Source: Actinomycetes bacterium (lineage in GTDB: Bacteria; Actinomycetota; Actinomycetes; Actinomycetales; Actinomycetaceae). Taken from it: a DNA stretch of 58,989 bases. The stretch is from contig JAFAAX010000020.1 in NCBI GenBank assembly GCA_023426345.1, forward strand, positions 1 through 58,989, in the 5' to 3' direction. The notes beneath the pieces are model-generated. The model did no database searches. It was not told the DNA's origin and saw only the letters and a list, made by a program, of their open reading frames with translations. The number at the start of each line of letters is the position of its first letter. The stretch's first letter is position 1. Both the position numbers and the translations under genes were made by a program. Below, piece after piece: positions 25,840 to 34,022 of this stretch.

Positions 25840-26853
25840 TCAATCCTCCGCGCGTCCCGGGCCGGTGGTCCGGCCCCGGCGCAGGCGCCCGTGCATGACC
25901 GTGTCCTGGGGCACCGCCTCGCCCTCGATCATGCGCAAGAGGACCTCGACGGCCACGCGCCCCAGCTCCGCCGGGTCCTGGACGACGGTGGTGAGGTTGA
26001 GGAAGGGATCCGTGTCCTCCCCGTCGACTCCGACGATCGAGAGGTCCTCGGGCACGCGCAGCCCGTACTCGGTCGCGGCCACCATCGCCCCGGCCGCGAT
26101 CATGTCAGCGGCGGCGAAGACCGCCGTGACATCGGGCCGGCGCTCCATGAGCTCCAGCAGAGCGTCATGTCCGCCGCGCACGTCGAAGTACGACGTGACG
26201 ATGAGGTCCGAGCCGTGCTCCAGTCCCTCCTGCTCCAGGACGTCACGCCACCCCTGAAGGCGCTGGCCCCCCGGGGTGTTCGCGACGAGCTCGTCATTCG
26301 TGCCGGAGATGTAGGCGATCGCGCGGTGTCCCAGATCCACCAGGTGGCGGGTCGCGATGCGCCCGGCCTCGCGATCCGCCAAGCCGACGCTGGCGAAGGG
26401 CGGGGACGGGTTGCCCACGGCGACGACGGGCACACCGAGTCGCGCGACCTCGCCGGCCTCGGACTCGTTGAGCGGCAGGGACACGTTGATGACGCCGTCG
26501 ACGCGCCGGCGCAGGGACGCGACGTCGACGTCGTAGGCCGGTCGGCCACGCACCCACGATGCGGAGAGCACGACCGTGAGGTACCCCTCCGCCTGCAGTC
26601 GGCGCTGGACGCCCTCCAGCACGTTCGAGGAATGCCACTGGTTGAAGTTCGGGACGATGACCGCGACGACGCCGGTGCGCCCGGTGGCCAGCGCCTGAGC
26701 CGTCGGAGAGACCACGTAGCCCAAGTCCTCCGCCGCCCGCAGGACCTTCTCGCGCGATCGCTTCGACACCCCGTCGAGGCCCCGGATGGCGCGCGACACG
26801 GTGGCCGTGGATACCCCCGCCCGCGCCGCCACGTCCTCGATCGTCGCTCCCAT
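25840..26853 (-). CDS. LacI-family transcriptional regulator
   Basis: A 337-residue regulator. The N-terminal helix-turn-helix and hinge helix read TIEDVAARAGVSTATVSRAIRG and SPTAQALATGRTG. The sugar-binding core has GVVAVIVPNFNQWHSSNVLEGV and DVTAVFAAADMIAAGAM. It lies directly upstream of the importer genes in the same direction. There is no ribosome site before the ATG; a TACTCT -10 box ends seven bases upstream, which fits a leaderless mRNA. Confidence 0.92.
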   Translation of the reverse strand: MGATIEDVAARAGVSTATVSRAIRGLDGVSKRSREKVLRAAEDLGYVVSPTAQALATGRTGVVAVIVPNFNQWHSSNVLEGVQRRLQAEGYLTVVLSASWVRGRPAYDVDVASLRRRVDGVINVSLPLNESEAGEVARLGVPVVAVGNPSPPFASVGLADREAGRIATRHLVDLGHRAIAYISGTNDELVANTPGGQRLQGWRDVLEQEGLEHGSDLIVTSYFDVRGGHDALLELMERRPDVTAVFAAADMIAAGAMVAATEYGLRVPEDLSIVGVDGEDTDPFLNLTTVVQDPAELGRVAVEVLLRMIEGEAVPQDTVMHGRLRRGRTTGPGRAED

Positions 26854-26860
26854 GGGGATG

Positions 26861-26866
26861 AGAGTA
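26861..26866 (-). promoter_or_regulatory. -10 box of a probable leaderless promoter (LacI gene)
   Basis: TACTCT on the minus strand, 7 bases before the ATG, with no Shine-Dalgarno sequence. Confidence 0.5.
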
Positions 26867-26917
26867 TCCCGCGCCGCTCGCCCGCGGGTGTTCGCGCCGC
26901 ACTGGCGACGGCGCCCC

Positions 26918-26937
26918 CGCTCCCGCGACTTCGGTCA
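26918..26937 (-). repeat. Single family B unit at the 3' end of the HAD gene
   Basis: On the minus strand the HAD stop codon TGA runs directly into ACCGAAGTCGCGGG (sharing its A), the first 14 bases of the 22-bp family B unit found in tandem at 31.0, 50.6 and 55.1 kb. Confidence 0.5.
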
Positions 26938-27837
26938 GCGGTCCAGGATCGCCCGCATCACGGCGGCGGCGCCGTCGTTCTCCACGGCGCCGGTCACCGC
27001 GTCCGCATGCACGCGGACCTCCTCATCCGCCCCGCCCATGGCCACGCCGTGATGGGCCCACTCGAGCATCGCGATGTCGTTGGTCCCATCCCCCACGGCC
27101 ACCGTGCCCTCCGGCGGCACGCCTAGCTGCTGGGCCAGTTCCTCGAGCCCCGTCGCCTTCGTCCACCCGCGCGGCCCGATGTCCACCCACGACGTCCACC
27201 CGACGGCGCATTCGAAGCGCTCGGCCAGCCCGAGGCCCCGCACGACCGCCTCGAAGTCCTCCCGCTCCATCCACGGCGCCCGGCCGATGAGCTTCGCCGT
27301 CAGCCGCCCTCGCAGATGGGACACGGGGATGATCCAGCAGTCCTCGACCATCTCGCCCCTCGGGAACGCGCGGGACACGTAGTAGCCGTCCAGGTCCTCG
27401 ACCCCCAGGATGATCTCCGGCACGGCGTCGGCCAGGACGTCGATGGCCGGGGTCGGATCGAAGCGGTGCAGGCGCGTGACCTCCGCGCCGCCGGGCGCCG
27501 CCGGATCCCATCGCGCCGTCACGGTGCCGTTCGAGCACACCGCCCACCCGCGCTCCGAGTGGAGGTAGCCGAACACGGGGCGCACAGCGTTCATGCCACG
27601 GCCCGACGCGATGACGACCTGCGCTCCGGCCTCCACGAGGTCGTGGAAGGCGCGTTGGACCGGCTCCGACGCCCCGTCCGCCCGCAGCAGCGTCCCATCG
27701 ACATCCAGGGCCACCATGACCTTCGTGAGATCCTCGGGCAGGTCCTCCGGCAGCGCCGCGCGAGCCCGGTCGACCAGCTCCTCGAAGGGTACCGGAGCCT
27801 CGCCCGACGGCGGCGGCGTCAGGATGCCGACGCTCAC
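26935..27837 (-). CDS. HAD-superfamily Cof-type sugar-phosphate phosphatase
   Basis: A 300-residue hydrolase. Motif I is VMVALDVDGTLL (nucleophile Asp and acid Asp), motif II is VIASGRGM, the lysine of motif III lies in GWTKATGLEEL, and motif IV is AVGDGTNDIAML. It is a type IIB cap HAD as in the Cof/YidA group, which acts on sugar phosphates or cofactors. The GTG at 27837 is chosen because GAGG lies seven bases upstream; the open frame runs further but without protein-like character. It lies downstream of serS in the same direction. Confidence 0.85.
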   Translation of the reverse strand: MSVGILTPPPSGEAPVPFEELVDRARAALPEDLPEDLTKVMVALDVDGTLLRADGASEPVQRAFHDLVEAGAQVVIASGRGMNAVRPVFGYLHSERGWAVCSNGTVTARWDPAAPGGAEVTRLHRFDPTPAIDVLADAVPEIILGVEDLDGYYVSRAFPRGEMVEDCWIIPVSHLRGRLTAKLIGRAPWMEREDFEAVVRGLGLAERFECAVGWTSWVDIGPRGWTKATGLEELAQQLGVPPEGTVAVGDGTNDIAMLEWAHHGVAMGGADEEVRVHADAVTGAVENDGAAAVMRAILDR

Positions 27838-27890
27838 GCGCCCGCCTCTCCGCAGCCGCCGGACGGCCCCGGCCCGCCGGGGAGGGGCGT

Positions 27891-27900
27891 CGCCCTCGTC
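27891..27900 (-). repeat. Family A repeat copy between serS and the HAD gene
   Basis: Reverse-strand GACGAGGGCG preceded by CTCTCATC, in the 100-base gap between serS and the HAD gene. Confidence 0.65.
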
Positions 27901-27937
27901 GATGAGAGGGAGGGCGAGGCGAGTGGGCGGGGAGGGG

Positions 27938-29230
27938 TCATCGCGTCCCCGCGTCCGCGACCGGCTCCAGGACCTCGCGCCCGCCCAGGTAGGGGCGCAG
28001 CGCCTCCGGCACGCGCACCGACCCGTCGGGCAGCTGGTGATTCTCCAGGATCGCCACGATCCACCGCGTGGTCGCGAGCGTCCCGTTGAGCGTGGCCACG
28101 GGGTACGTCTGGCCATCGGCCCGCTTCTCGCGGATGCCGAGGCGACGGGCCTGGAACGTCGTGCAGTTCGACGTCGAGGTGACCTCCATGTACCGCTCCT
28201 GCGTGGGCAGCCAGGCCTCGCAGTCGAACTTCTGGGCGGCCGAGGTGCCCAGGTCGCCGGCCGCCGTGTTGATGACGCGGTAGGGCAGCTCGACCTTGGC
28301 CAGCATCTCCTCCTCCCACGCGAGGAACCGCCGGTGCTCCTCCAGGGCGTCCTCCGGGCGGCAGTAGCTGAACATCTCCGCCTTGTTGAACTGGTGGACG
28401 CGGATGATGCCGCGGGTGTCCTTGCCGGCGGCGCCGGCCTCGCGCCGGTAGCACGTCGACCAGCCCATGTAGTGCCTCGGGCCGGCGTCGAGGTCCAGGA
28501 TCTCGCCCATGTGGTAGCCCGCGAGCGCCACCTCGGAGGTGCCCGTGAGGTAGAGGTCGTCGGCGGGCAGGTAGTAGATCTCGTCGGAGTGCTCGTTGAG
28601 GAAGCCCGTGCCGCCCATGACCTCCGGCGTCACCAGGGTCGGGGTCATCATCGGGGTGAACCCGACCTCCAGGGCCTGGTCCATCGCCATGGTCAGCAGC
28701 GCCAGCTCCAGGCGCGCGCCGATGCCCTTGAGGTAGTAGAAGCGCGAGCCGGACACCTTCGCGCCGCGCTTGACGTCGATCGCGTCCAGGCCCTCCCCCA
28801 GGGCCAGGTGGTCCTGGGGCGCGAAGCCCTCCGCCGCGAAATCGCGGGGAGCCGGGCCCTCGTGGCGAAGCACCACGAAGTCGTCCTCGCCGCCGGTGGG
28901 CACGCCCGGCAGGATGATGTTCGGGATGGAGCGCGCCAGGGCGTCGGCCTGGGCGTCGGCCTCGTTCGCACGGGCCTCGGCGGCCTTGACCTGCTCCGCC
29001 AGCTCCTTGGCGCGCGCGAGGGCGGCGGGACGGTCCTCGGGGGAGGCTTTCCCGACCGCGCGGGAGACCTCCTTCTGCTGGGCCCGCAGCGCCTCGAACG
29101 CCTGGAGGGCTTCGCGCCGGTCCGCGTCGGCCGCCAGGATCCGGTCCACCAACTCGGGGTCCGCGCCGCGCGCCCGCTGTGAGGCCTTCGCCGGTTCCGG
29201 ATCCTCCCGCAGTGCACGCACATCGATCAT
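27938..29230 (-). CDS. serS: Seryl-tRNA synthetase
   Basis: A 430-residue class II synthetase. The N-terminal tRNA-binding coiled coil (residues about 30-105) begins MIDVRALREDPE. Motif 2 is the region around RREAGAAGKDTRGIIRVHQFNKAEMF and motif 3 is NGTLATTRWIVAILENHQ. It attaches serine to tRNA-Ser and to selenocysteine tRNA. A TACCAT box lies 6 bases before the ATG. Confidence 0.97.
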   Translation of the reverse strand: MIDVRALREDPEPAKASQRARGADPELVDRILAADADRREALQAFEALRAQQKEVSRAVGKASPEDRPAALARAKELAEQVKAAEARANEADAQADALARSIPNIILPGVPTGGEDDFVVLRHEGPAPRDFAAEGFAPQDHLALGEGLDAIDVKRGAKVSGSRFYYLKGIGARLELALLTMAMDQALEVGFTPMMTPTLVTPEVMGGTGFLNEHSDEIYYLPADDLYLTGTSEVALAGYHMGEILDLDAGPRHYMGWSTCYRREAGAAGKDTRGIIRVHQFNKAEMFSYCRPEDALEEHRRFLAWEEEMLAKVELPYRVINTAAGDLGTSAAQKFDCEAWLPTQERYMEVTSTSNCTTFQARRLGIREKRADGQTYPVATLNGTLATTRWIVAILENHQLPDGSVRVPEALRPYLGGREVLEPVADAGTR

Positions 29231-29236
29231 GGCTCC

Positions 29237-29242
29237 ATGGTA
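29237..29242 (-). promoter_or_regulatory. -10 box of a probable leaderless promoter (serS)
   Basis: TACCAT on the minus strand followed by six bases and the serS ATG. Confidence 0.5.
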
Positions 29243-29299
29243 GCCGGGTGGCGCGGGCCGGCCGTTGGCGGGACACCGGACGTGGGCCCCTTCTCATTC

Positions 29300-29311
29300 G
29301 ACGAGGGCGGC
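29300..29311 (+). repeat. Family A repeat copy (intergenic)
   Basis: GACGAGGGCGGC preceded by TTCTCATTC, between the stop of the ABC-2 permease gene and the serS promoter. Confidence 0.7.
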
Positions 29312-29323
29312 CCGGTGGGGCGT

Positions 29324-30079
29324 TCAGCGCGTGCGGCGCGGCATCGTGACGGAGACGAGGACCAGCGCTCCCACCCCGAATCCGACCAGGACCGCCAGGT
29401 CGACGGCGAAGTCCCCCGTCACCTCCGACTCTGTGCGAAGGTCGCCCAGCGCGTCCACGGCGTAGCTCATCGGCAGGACGTCCGAGATCCACCGCAGGAC
29501 GTCCGGCAACTGGTCCCGGGCCACCAGGAGCCCGCACAGGAGGAACTGCGGGACGATGACGATCGGCATGAACTGCACGGCCTGGAACTCGGTGCGAGCG
29601 AAAGCGCTGGTCAGCAGGCCCAGGGCCACACCGACGACCGCGTCGAGCACCGAGATCACGAGCACCCACGCCGCCGAGCCCTCCGTCTCCACCCCGAGGA
29701 ACCAGTAGGACACGGCGCACAGGACCAGCGACTGGGCGACCGCCATGAGGGAGAAGGCCGCGGCGTAGCCGACCAGCAGGTCGGCGCGGTGCAGCGGTGT
29801 CGTCCACAGCCGCTCGAGCGTGCCCGTGGCGCGTTCGCGCTGCATGACGACGGAGGTCACCAGGAACATCACGAGCATCGGGAAGACGCCCAGGACGGTG
29901 AGCGCGATGCGGGGGAACAGCGCCTCTCCCCCGGGTGGGGTCGGGACGTCCAGGTAGATGAAGTACATGAGGATGACCAGGAGGGTCGGCACCGCCAGGA
30001 TCAGCGCGATGGTCCGGTGGTCGGAGACGAGCTGGCGCAGGACGCGCACTGTCGTCGCTCGCAGGGTGCGCAGGTTCAT
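29324..30079 (-). CDS. ABC-2-type transporter permease (drug/lipid exporter)
   Basis: A 251-residue membrane protein with six hydrophobic segments. The ABC-2 signature RERATGTLERLWTTPLHRADLLVGY (about residues 80-104) and the last-helix region LPMSYAVDAL match DrrB-like exporters. Its ATG overlaps the ATPase stop (ATGA). It forms an exporter with the preceding ATPase; the substrate is unknown. Confidence 0.9.
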   Translation of the reverse strand: MNLRTLRATTVRVLRQLVSDHRTIALILAVPTLLVILMYFIYLDVPTPPGGEALFPRIALTVLGVFPMLVMFLVTSVVMQRERATGTLERLWTTPLHRADLLVGYAAAFSLMAVAQSLVLCAVSYWFLGVETEGSAAWVLVISVLDAVVGVALGLLTSAFARTEFQAVQFMPIVIVPQFLLCGLLVARDQLPDVLRWISDVLPMSYAVDALGDLRTESEVTGDFAVDLAVLVGFGVGALVLVSVTMPRRTR

Positions 30080-30891
30080 CGTCCGTCCCCGTCCCCGGTC
30101 GCGTCCCCGGGCCCGGAAGGCTCCCGGCGGATCAGTGCGAGGAACGCGGCGTCCGGCGTCGTGCGGCCCGTGGTCTCCAGCAGGCGGGCGGGGGTCAGAT
30201 GGGAGAGGACCCTCCCCTCGCGAAGCAGCACCAGGTCGTCGCAGCGGGCGGCCTCGTCCATGACGTGGCTGGAGACGACCAGCGTGCGCCCGTCCCGGGC
30301 GAGGGCCCGGAACTGCGACCACAGGTCCTCCCGGGTCAGGGGGTCCAGGCCGACGGTCGGCTCGTCGAGGACGAGGACCTCGGGATCCCCGACCAGCGCG
30401 CACGCCAGGGAGGCCCTGTTCGCCTGCCCGCCGGAGAGCGTCCCGACCTGCTGCCGGGCGTGGTCCGCCAGGCCCACGGCCTCGATGGCGTCTCCGACCC
30501 GGGTGCCGGGGACCCCGGCCAGCGCCGCGAAGTAGGCGACGTTCTCCCTCACCGTGAGGTCGGGGTAGCACGAGGCCTGCTGGGTGGCATAGCCGATCCG
30601 TCCGCGCAGCCCCCGGTCGCCGGCTGGTCGCCCCAGGACGGTGATCGATCCGGACGCGACGGCCTGGACGCCGACGATCGCGCGCATGAGGGTCGTCTTG
30701 CCGCAGCCCGAGGGACCCAGCAGCCCGACGACGGCGCCCCGGGGCACGGTGACCGACACGTCGTGGAGCACGGGGGTGCGCCCGCGCGCGACGTCGACGT
30801 GGGCGAGGTCGATCGCGACGCCGTCGGCCGCTGTCGACGCGGCGTGGCGCGGCGCGCTCCTCGGCCCCGATCTCGCACGATCCCCCGGCAT
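30076..30891 (-). CDS. ABC transporter ATP-binding protein (drug-exporter type)
   Basis: A 271-residue ATPase with Walker A GPSGCGKTT, Q-loop YATQQASCYPDLTVRENV, signature LSGGQANRASLA, Walker B VLVLDEPTVGLDP and H-loop VVSSHVMDEA. Similar to DrrA/CcmA. A TACTCT box ends seven bases before the ATG and there is no ribosome site. Confidence 0.93.
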   Translation of the reverse strand: MPGDRARSGPRSAPRHAASTAADGVAIDLAHVDVARGRTPVLHDVSVTVPRGAVVGLLGPSGCGKTTLMRAIVGVQAVASGSITVLGRPAGDRGLRGRIGYATQQASCYPDLTVRENVAYFAALAGVPGTRVGDAIEAVGLADHARQQVGTLSGGQANRASLACALVGDPEVLVLDEPTVGLDPLTREDLWSQFRALARDGRTLVVSSHVMDEAARCDDLVLLREGRVLSHLTPARLLETTGRTTPDAAFLALIRREPSGPGDATGDGDGR

Positions 30892-30898
30892 GGCGCAC

Positions 30899-30904
30899 AG
30901 AGTA
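30899..30904 (-). promoter_or_regulatory. -10 box of a probable leaderless promoter (ABC exporter)
   Basis: TACTCT on the minus strand, 7 bases before the ATPase ATG. Confidence 0.5.
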
Positions 30905-30981
30905 CCCCTCGCTCACGGCGTCCTGTCGGCCCGCGCTCATGGCACGCCGGCCTCCCGGGCCCGGGGCCACCGCCTGACAGA

Positions 30982-31040
30982 ACCGAACTCGGCGGGGAAG
31001 AGAACCGAAGTCGCGGGGAAACAGGACCGAAGTCGGCGGC
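30982..31040 (+). repeat. Family B: 22-bp tandem repeat, three units
   Basis: Units start at 30982 (ACCGAACTCG), 31004 and 31026 (both ACCGAAGTCG), exactly 22 bases apart. The unit tail is GCGGGGAAACAGG-like. It fills the divergent gap between the ABC exporter and the diacylglycerol-kinase-like gene. Confidence 0.85.
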
Positions 31041-31067
31041 ATCCGCGCCGGGAACAGTGGCGTCCCC

Positions 31068-31073
31068 TAGGAT
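31068..31073 (+). promoter_or_regulatory. -10 box of a probable leaderless promoter (DAGK-like gene)
   Basis: TAGGAT followed by CGGCGC and the ATG at 31080. Confidence 0.5.
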
Positions 31074-31079
31074 CGGCGC

Positions 31080-32381
31080 ATGAGCGGCCAGGTGTGGATG
31101 TGGGTGGCGGTCGCGGTGCTCCTCGCCGTCGGATCCGCGTTCCTCAGCAGGTGGGAGATGTTCCGCGACGCGCGCGAGGCGCAACGCGCCGCCGCCCTGC
31201 TGGATCCGGAGCCGGCGGACGATCCGGAGCGAGGGCGCCCCCGCCCGTGGGTGATCGTCAACCCCACCAAACACGCGGACCCCCGGGCGTTCCGGGACCG
31301 GATCAACGCGCTGGCGGCGGCGCGCGGCATCCCCCACGTCCACTGGCTCGAGACGACCTCGGAGGACCCGGGCACGGGACAGGCGCTGCGCGCCGTCCGG
31401 CTGGGCGCCTCGGTCGTCATCGCGGCCGGCGGGGACGGGACGGTCCGGGCGGTCGCGGCCGGCATGGCGCGCACGGGCGTGCGCCTGGGGATCCTCCCGG
31501 TGGGCACCGGCAACCTGCTGGCCCGCAACCTCGGCCTGCCCATCGGCGACGACGCCGCGGCCCTCGACATCGCGATGGGCGACAACCATCAGGCGGTCGA
31601 CCTGGGGTGGCTGCGCATGGACGACGTCTCCGAGCGCGCTCCCCTGCCCGCCGAGGGCGCGCTGGTCGCCGCGGCGAACGCCCCTGCCGTCCGCCCGCTC
31701 CCGATGGACGTGCCCGGCATCCTCGAGCCCCTCCCCGACGAGTACGCCTTCATCGTCATCGCGGGCCTGGGCTTCGACGGGGAGACCATGGCCGGCACCG
31801 ACCCCGACCTCAAGAGGCGCGTCGGCTGGCTCGCCTACATCGTCTCCGCCCTCAAGTCGCTGCGGGTGCGCCGCATGCACGCCCGCGTGACGCTGCGCGG
31901 CACGAGGTCCGCGATCCCCATTGACGAGGGCGGCCCCGCCTCCGCCCCGGGGACGTCGGGCGAGCGGGAGGCGGCTCCGCCCTCGTCACTGGGAGAGGAC
32001 GAGGAGGAGGCCGACTTCACGGCGCGCACCGTGATGTTCGCGAACTGCTCGGACCTGCCCTACATCGTGCTGGTACCCGACGCCTCGCTCGACGACGGCC
32101 TGCTGGACGTCGTCGCCGTGGACACGCAGGCCGGAGTGTTGGGCTGGGCGAACCTGTCGCGCAAGGTGCTGCTGCAAGGCGTCGGGCTGCCGGCCGACAA
32201 CCTGCCGGCGGGCCTGGGCAGCATCGACTTCCGCCAGGCGCGCGAGGCCTGCGTCAACGTCGACGCCCCGGAGATCGTCCAGGTCGACGGGGACGCGCTG
32301 GGCTCGGCGCGTGTCGTGCACGCGCGGGTCGACGCGGGCGCCCTGGACGTGTCGGTGCCGGCGGCGCCCCTGTCGTTCTGA
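31080..32381 (+). CDS. Diacylglycerol/lipid kinase family protein
   Basis: A 433-residue lipid kinase of the DagK/YegS fold. An N-terminal membrane helix (WVAVAVLLAVGSAFL) anchors it. Catalytic-domain motifs are WVIVNPTKHADP, AAGGDGTVRAVAAGM (nucleotide loop, near residue 116) and LPVGTGNLLARNLGLP (near 140). The C-terminal lobe carries NCSDLPYIVLVPDASLDDGLLDVV. A low-complexity insert of about 22 residues (282-303) is delimited by two inverted family A repeats and codes DEGGPASAPGTSG and APPSS. It probably phosphorylates diacylglycerol or a related lipid. Confidence 0.88.
   Translation: MSGQVWMWVAVAVLLAVGSAFLSRWEMFRDAREAQRAAALLDPEPADDPERGRPRPWVIVNPTKHADPRAFRDRINALAAARGIPHVHWLETTSEDPGTGQALRAVRLGASVVIAAGGDGTVRAVAAGMARTGVRLGILPVGTGNLLARNLGLPIGDDAAALDIAMGDNHQAVDLGWLRMDDVSERAPLPAEGALVAAANAPAVRPLPMDVPGILEPLPDEYAFIVIAGLGFDGETMAGTDPDLKRRVGWLAYIVSALKSLRVRRMHARVTLRGTRSAIPIDEGGPASAPGTSGEREAAPPSSLGEDEEEADFTARTVMFANCSDLPYIVLVPDASLDDGLLDVVAVDTQAGVLGWANLSRKVLLQGVGLPADNLPAGLGSIDFRQAREACVNVDAPEIVQVDGDALGSARVVHARVDAGALDVSVPAAPLSF
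31923..31987. repeat. Inverted pair of family A repeats inside the DAGK-like gene
   Basis: GACGAGGGCGGC (31923-31934) faces CCGCCCTCGTC (31977-31987) across 42 bases. The segment is an in-frame low-complexity insert in a conserved kinase. Confidence 0.75.
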
Positions 32382-32401
32382 CGTGGGTTCCGAGAGCCCA
32401 T

Positions 32402-32497
32402 CTGCCCAGAGGAAGCGAAATGCCCGGACGGATGGGATATCGCGCTTCCCCGTGGGCATATACCTTCCCCTTGCCCAAAGGGCTTTCCCGGTATGAA
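32402..32497. repeat. Family C repeat array (inverted GGGAAGCG-type units)
   Basis: The gap 32382-32552 contains GGAAGCGAAATGCCC facing CGCGCTTCCCCGTGGGC, and further reverse units (CCTTCCCC, GCTTTCCCGG) at about 19-base spacing. The same family occurs at 54853-54990. Confidence 0.55.
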
Positions 32498-32540
32498 GTC
32501 GGCGTCGGAAGGACCCCGTGACGTCGACCTCCCCTCCGCG

Positions 32541-32546
32541 TAGTCT
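32541..32546 (+). promoter_or_regulatory. -10 box near the RelB-like antitoxin start
   Basis: TAGTCT followed by GGAGGC and ATG. The GGAGG is too close to act as a normal ribosome site, which suggests a leaderless start. Confidence 0.45.
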
Positions 32547-32552
32547 GGAGGC

Positions 32553-32774
32553 ATGGTCGATCAGGTCCTGCAGGAGTCCCTGGGCTCGTTGTCGCTGGCG
32601 GAGAGGGTCGATGTCATTGACTTCCTCCAGCGCTCGATCGTGCCCGATTCCCCTCACCTGACCGATGCGGAGAAGGACAGGATCCGTCGCCGTGACGCGG
32701 AGATGGACGCAGACCCCTCCATCGCGCTGACATGGGAGGAACTCGACTCCCGACTCCGCCCGGCCTGGGGATGA
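32553..32774 (+). CDS. Addiction-module antitoxin (RelB-like, TIGR02574 type)
   Basis: A 73-residue protein in the putative addiction module component family: LSLAERVDVIDFLQRSIV, a charged middle DAEKDRIRRRDAEMDADPSIALTWEELDSRLRPAW. The second half is the typical toxin-wrapping tail. The stop overlaps the start of a truncated ParE-like toxin (ATGA). Confidence 0.75.
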   Translation: MVDQVLQESLGSLSLAERVDVIDFLQRSIVPDSPHLTDAEKDRIRRRDAEMDADPSIALTWEELDSRLRPAWG

Positions 32775-32878
32775 CGATGACGCTCGGCTTCCACCCGGAG
32801 GTCGCTGATGACCTCGCTCAGGCAGCGAGCTACTACGGCCTTGAGAGCGCGATCCTTCCTGCCCGATTCGACGTGTGA
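32771..32878 (+). pseudogene. ParE/RelE-type toxin remnant, N-terminal 35 residues
   Basis: The frame starting at the ATG that overlaps the antitoxin stop codes for LGFHPEVADDLAQAASYYGL and then a TGA after 35 codons. This matches the first strand and helix of ParE-like toxins (F-HPEV-x-DL-x-A-x-x-YY), which are normally about 95-105 residues. The sequence after the TGA runs within 49 bases into the stop of pheA, so the rest of the toxin has been deleted, leaving an orphan antitoxin. Confidence 0.7.
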
Positions 32879-32927
32879 TCGAGACACGTTCCTGAGACCA
32901 GCGGCCCCGCTGCTTGATCGCCCTCAC

Positions 32928-34016
32928 TCACCGCCCGAGCGGCCACCCCGCGTCACCCTCGTCGGGCGTGACGGTCCCGTCCCCACCGCGCAGGATCCCC
33001 TTCACCCAGGCCCGCCCCTCGCGGAAGTCGCGGTCGGAGGTGCCCGGCAGGACGTCGGCGCGGACGCCGTCGACGCGCGGGTAGGAGCCCATGAAGCGGA
33101 CCTCGGGCGAGTAGCGGTGCAGGCCGACCAGCGCGGCCTGGACGCGCTCCTCCGCGACGTGGCCGATGATGTCGATGGAGAACGTGTAGGAGCCCAGGTG
33201 GTCGCCGGCCGGGCGCGACTCGATGCGCGACAGGTCGACGCCGCGCACGCTGAACTGCTCGAGCATGGTGAGCAGCGAGCCCGACTCGTTGTGCGGGAGC
33301 GCCACCTGGATCGTCGTCTTGTCGGCGCCGGTGGGCGGCGGCAGGGATCCCGGCGGGGCCACCATGATGAACCGGGTGACGGCGACGCCCTGGTCGTTGA
33401 GGCCGGACTCCAGCGCCGTCAGCCCGTAGCGCCTCGTGGCCGAGGCCGGACACAGCGCCGCGTCGAACGTCGTGTCCCCCTGGGAGAGGAGCTGCGCACC
33501 CGCGGCCGTCGAGGTCGCCGGCACGTGCACGACGCCCGGATACGCCGCCTCCAGGTGCCTGCGGCACTGGGCCCAGGCGTGGGGATGCGTGCCGACGCGC
33601 GTGATCCGCTCCGGCGCCGTGCCCGGTCGGACGGCCAGGTCGAACTGCACCGCGACGACCATCTCGGCGACGATGAACAGCGGATCGCCGCTGGTCAGGC
33701 TGTCCAGCGTCGCGTTGACGCCGCCCTCCACGGAGTTCTCGATGGGGACGACGGCGCGGTCCGCTCGTCCCTCGCGCACCGCCTCCAGGGCGACGGGCGC
33801 CGACGTCATCGGCAGCAGCTCCGCGCCGCCGGGCGCCACCTGCCACACCGCCTGCTCGGAGAACGTCCCGAACGGCCCCAGGAACGCGATGCGCGCGTGG
33901 TCGCCCGCCGGCGGCGGGCCGGGCAGGTTCGTCGCGGGCGCGGCGGGATCGGCGCCGGGCGCGGGGGACGGTGTCCCGGGGACGTCGAGGAGGTCGTGGG
34001 AGTCGGTCGCACTCAT
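32928..34016 (-). CDS. pheA: Prephenate dehydratase
   Basis: A 362-residue enzyme that converts prephenate to phenylpyruvate. Motifs are AFLGPFGTFSEQAVW, VVPIENSVEGGVNATLD, the catalytic TRF in AVTRFIMV, and a C-terminal ACT domain (about 245-320) with ESRPAGDHLGSYTFSIDI for phenylalanine feedback. The N-terminal 40 residues are Pro/Ala/Gly-rich and not conserved. The C-terminal TPDEGDAG is coded by a near copy of the family A repeat. A TACCCT box lies 6 bases before the ATG. Confidence 0.95.
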   Translation of the reverse strand: MSATDSHDLLDVPGTPSPAPGADPAAPATNLPGPPPAGDHARIAFLGPFGTFSEQAVWQVAPGGAELLPMTSAPVALEAVREGRADRAVVPIENSVEGGVNATLDSLTSGDPLFIVAEMVVAVQFDLAVRPGTAPERITRVGTHPHAWAQCRRHLEAAYPGVVHVPATSTAAGAQLLSQGDTTFDAALCPASATRRYGLTALESGLNDQGVAVTRFIMVAPPGSLPPPTGADKTTIQVALPHNESGSLLTMLEQFSVRGVDLSRIESRPAGDHLGSYTFSIDIIGHVAEERVQAALVGLHRYSPEVRFMGSYPRVDGVRADVLPGTSDRDFREGRAWVKGILRGGDGTVTPDEGDAGWPLGR

Positions 34017-34022
34017 CCTCCC

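Noticed and set aside
30982..31040. CRISPR-like array
   Set aside because: Only three units, contiguous with no unique spacers, and no cas genes in the window; treated as a tandem repeat.
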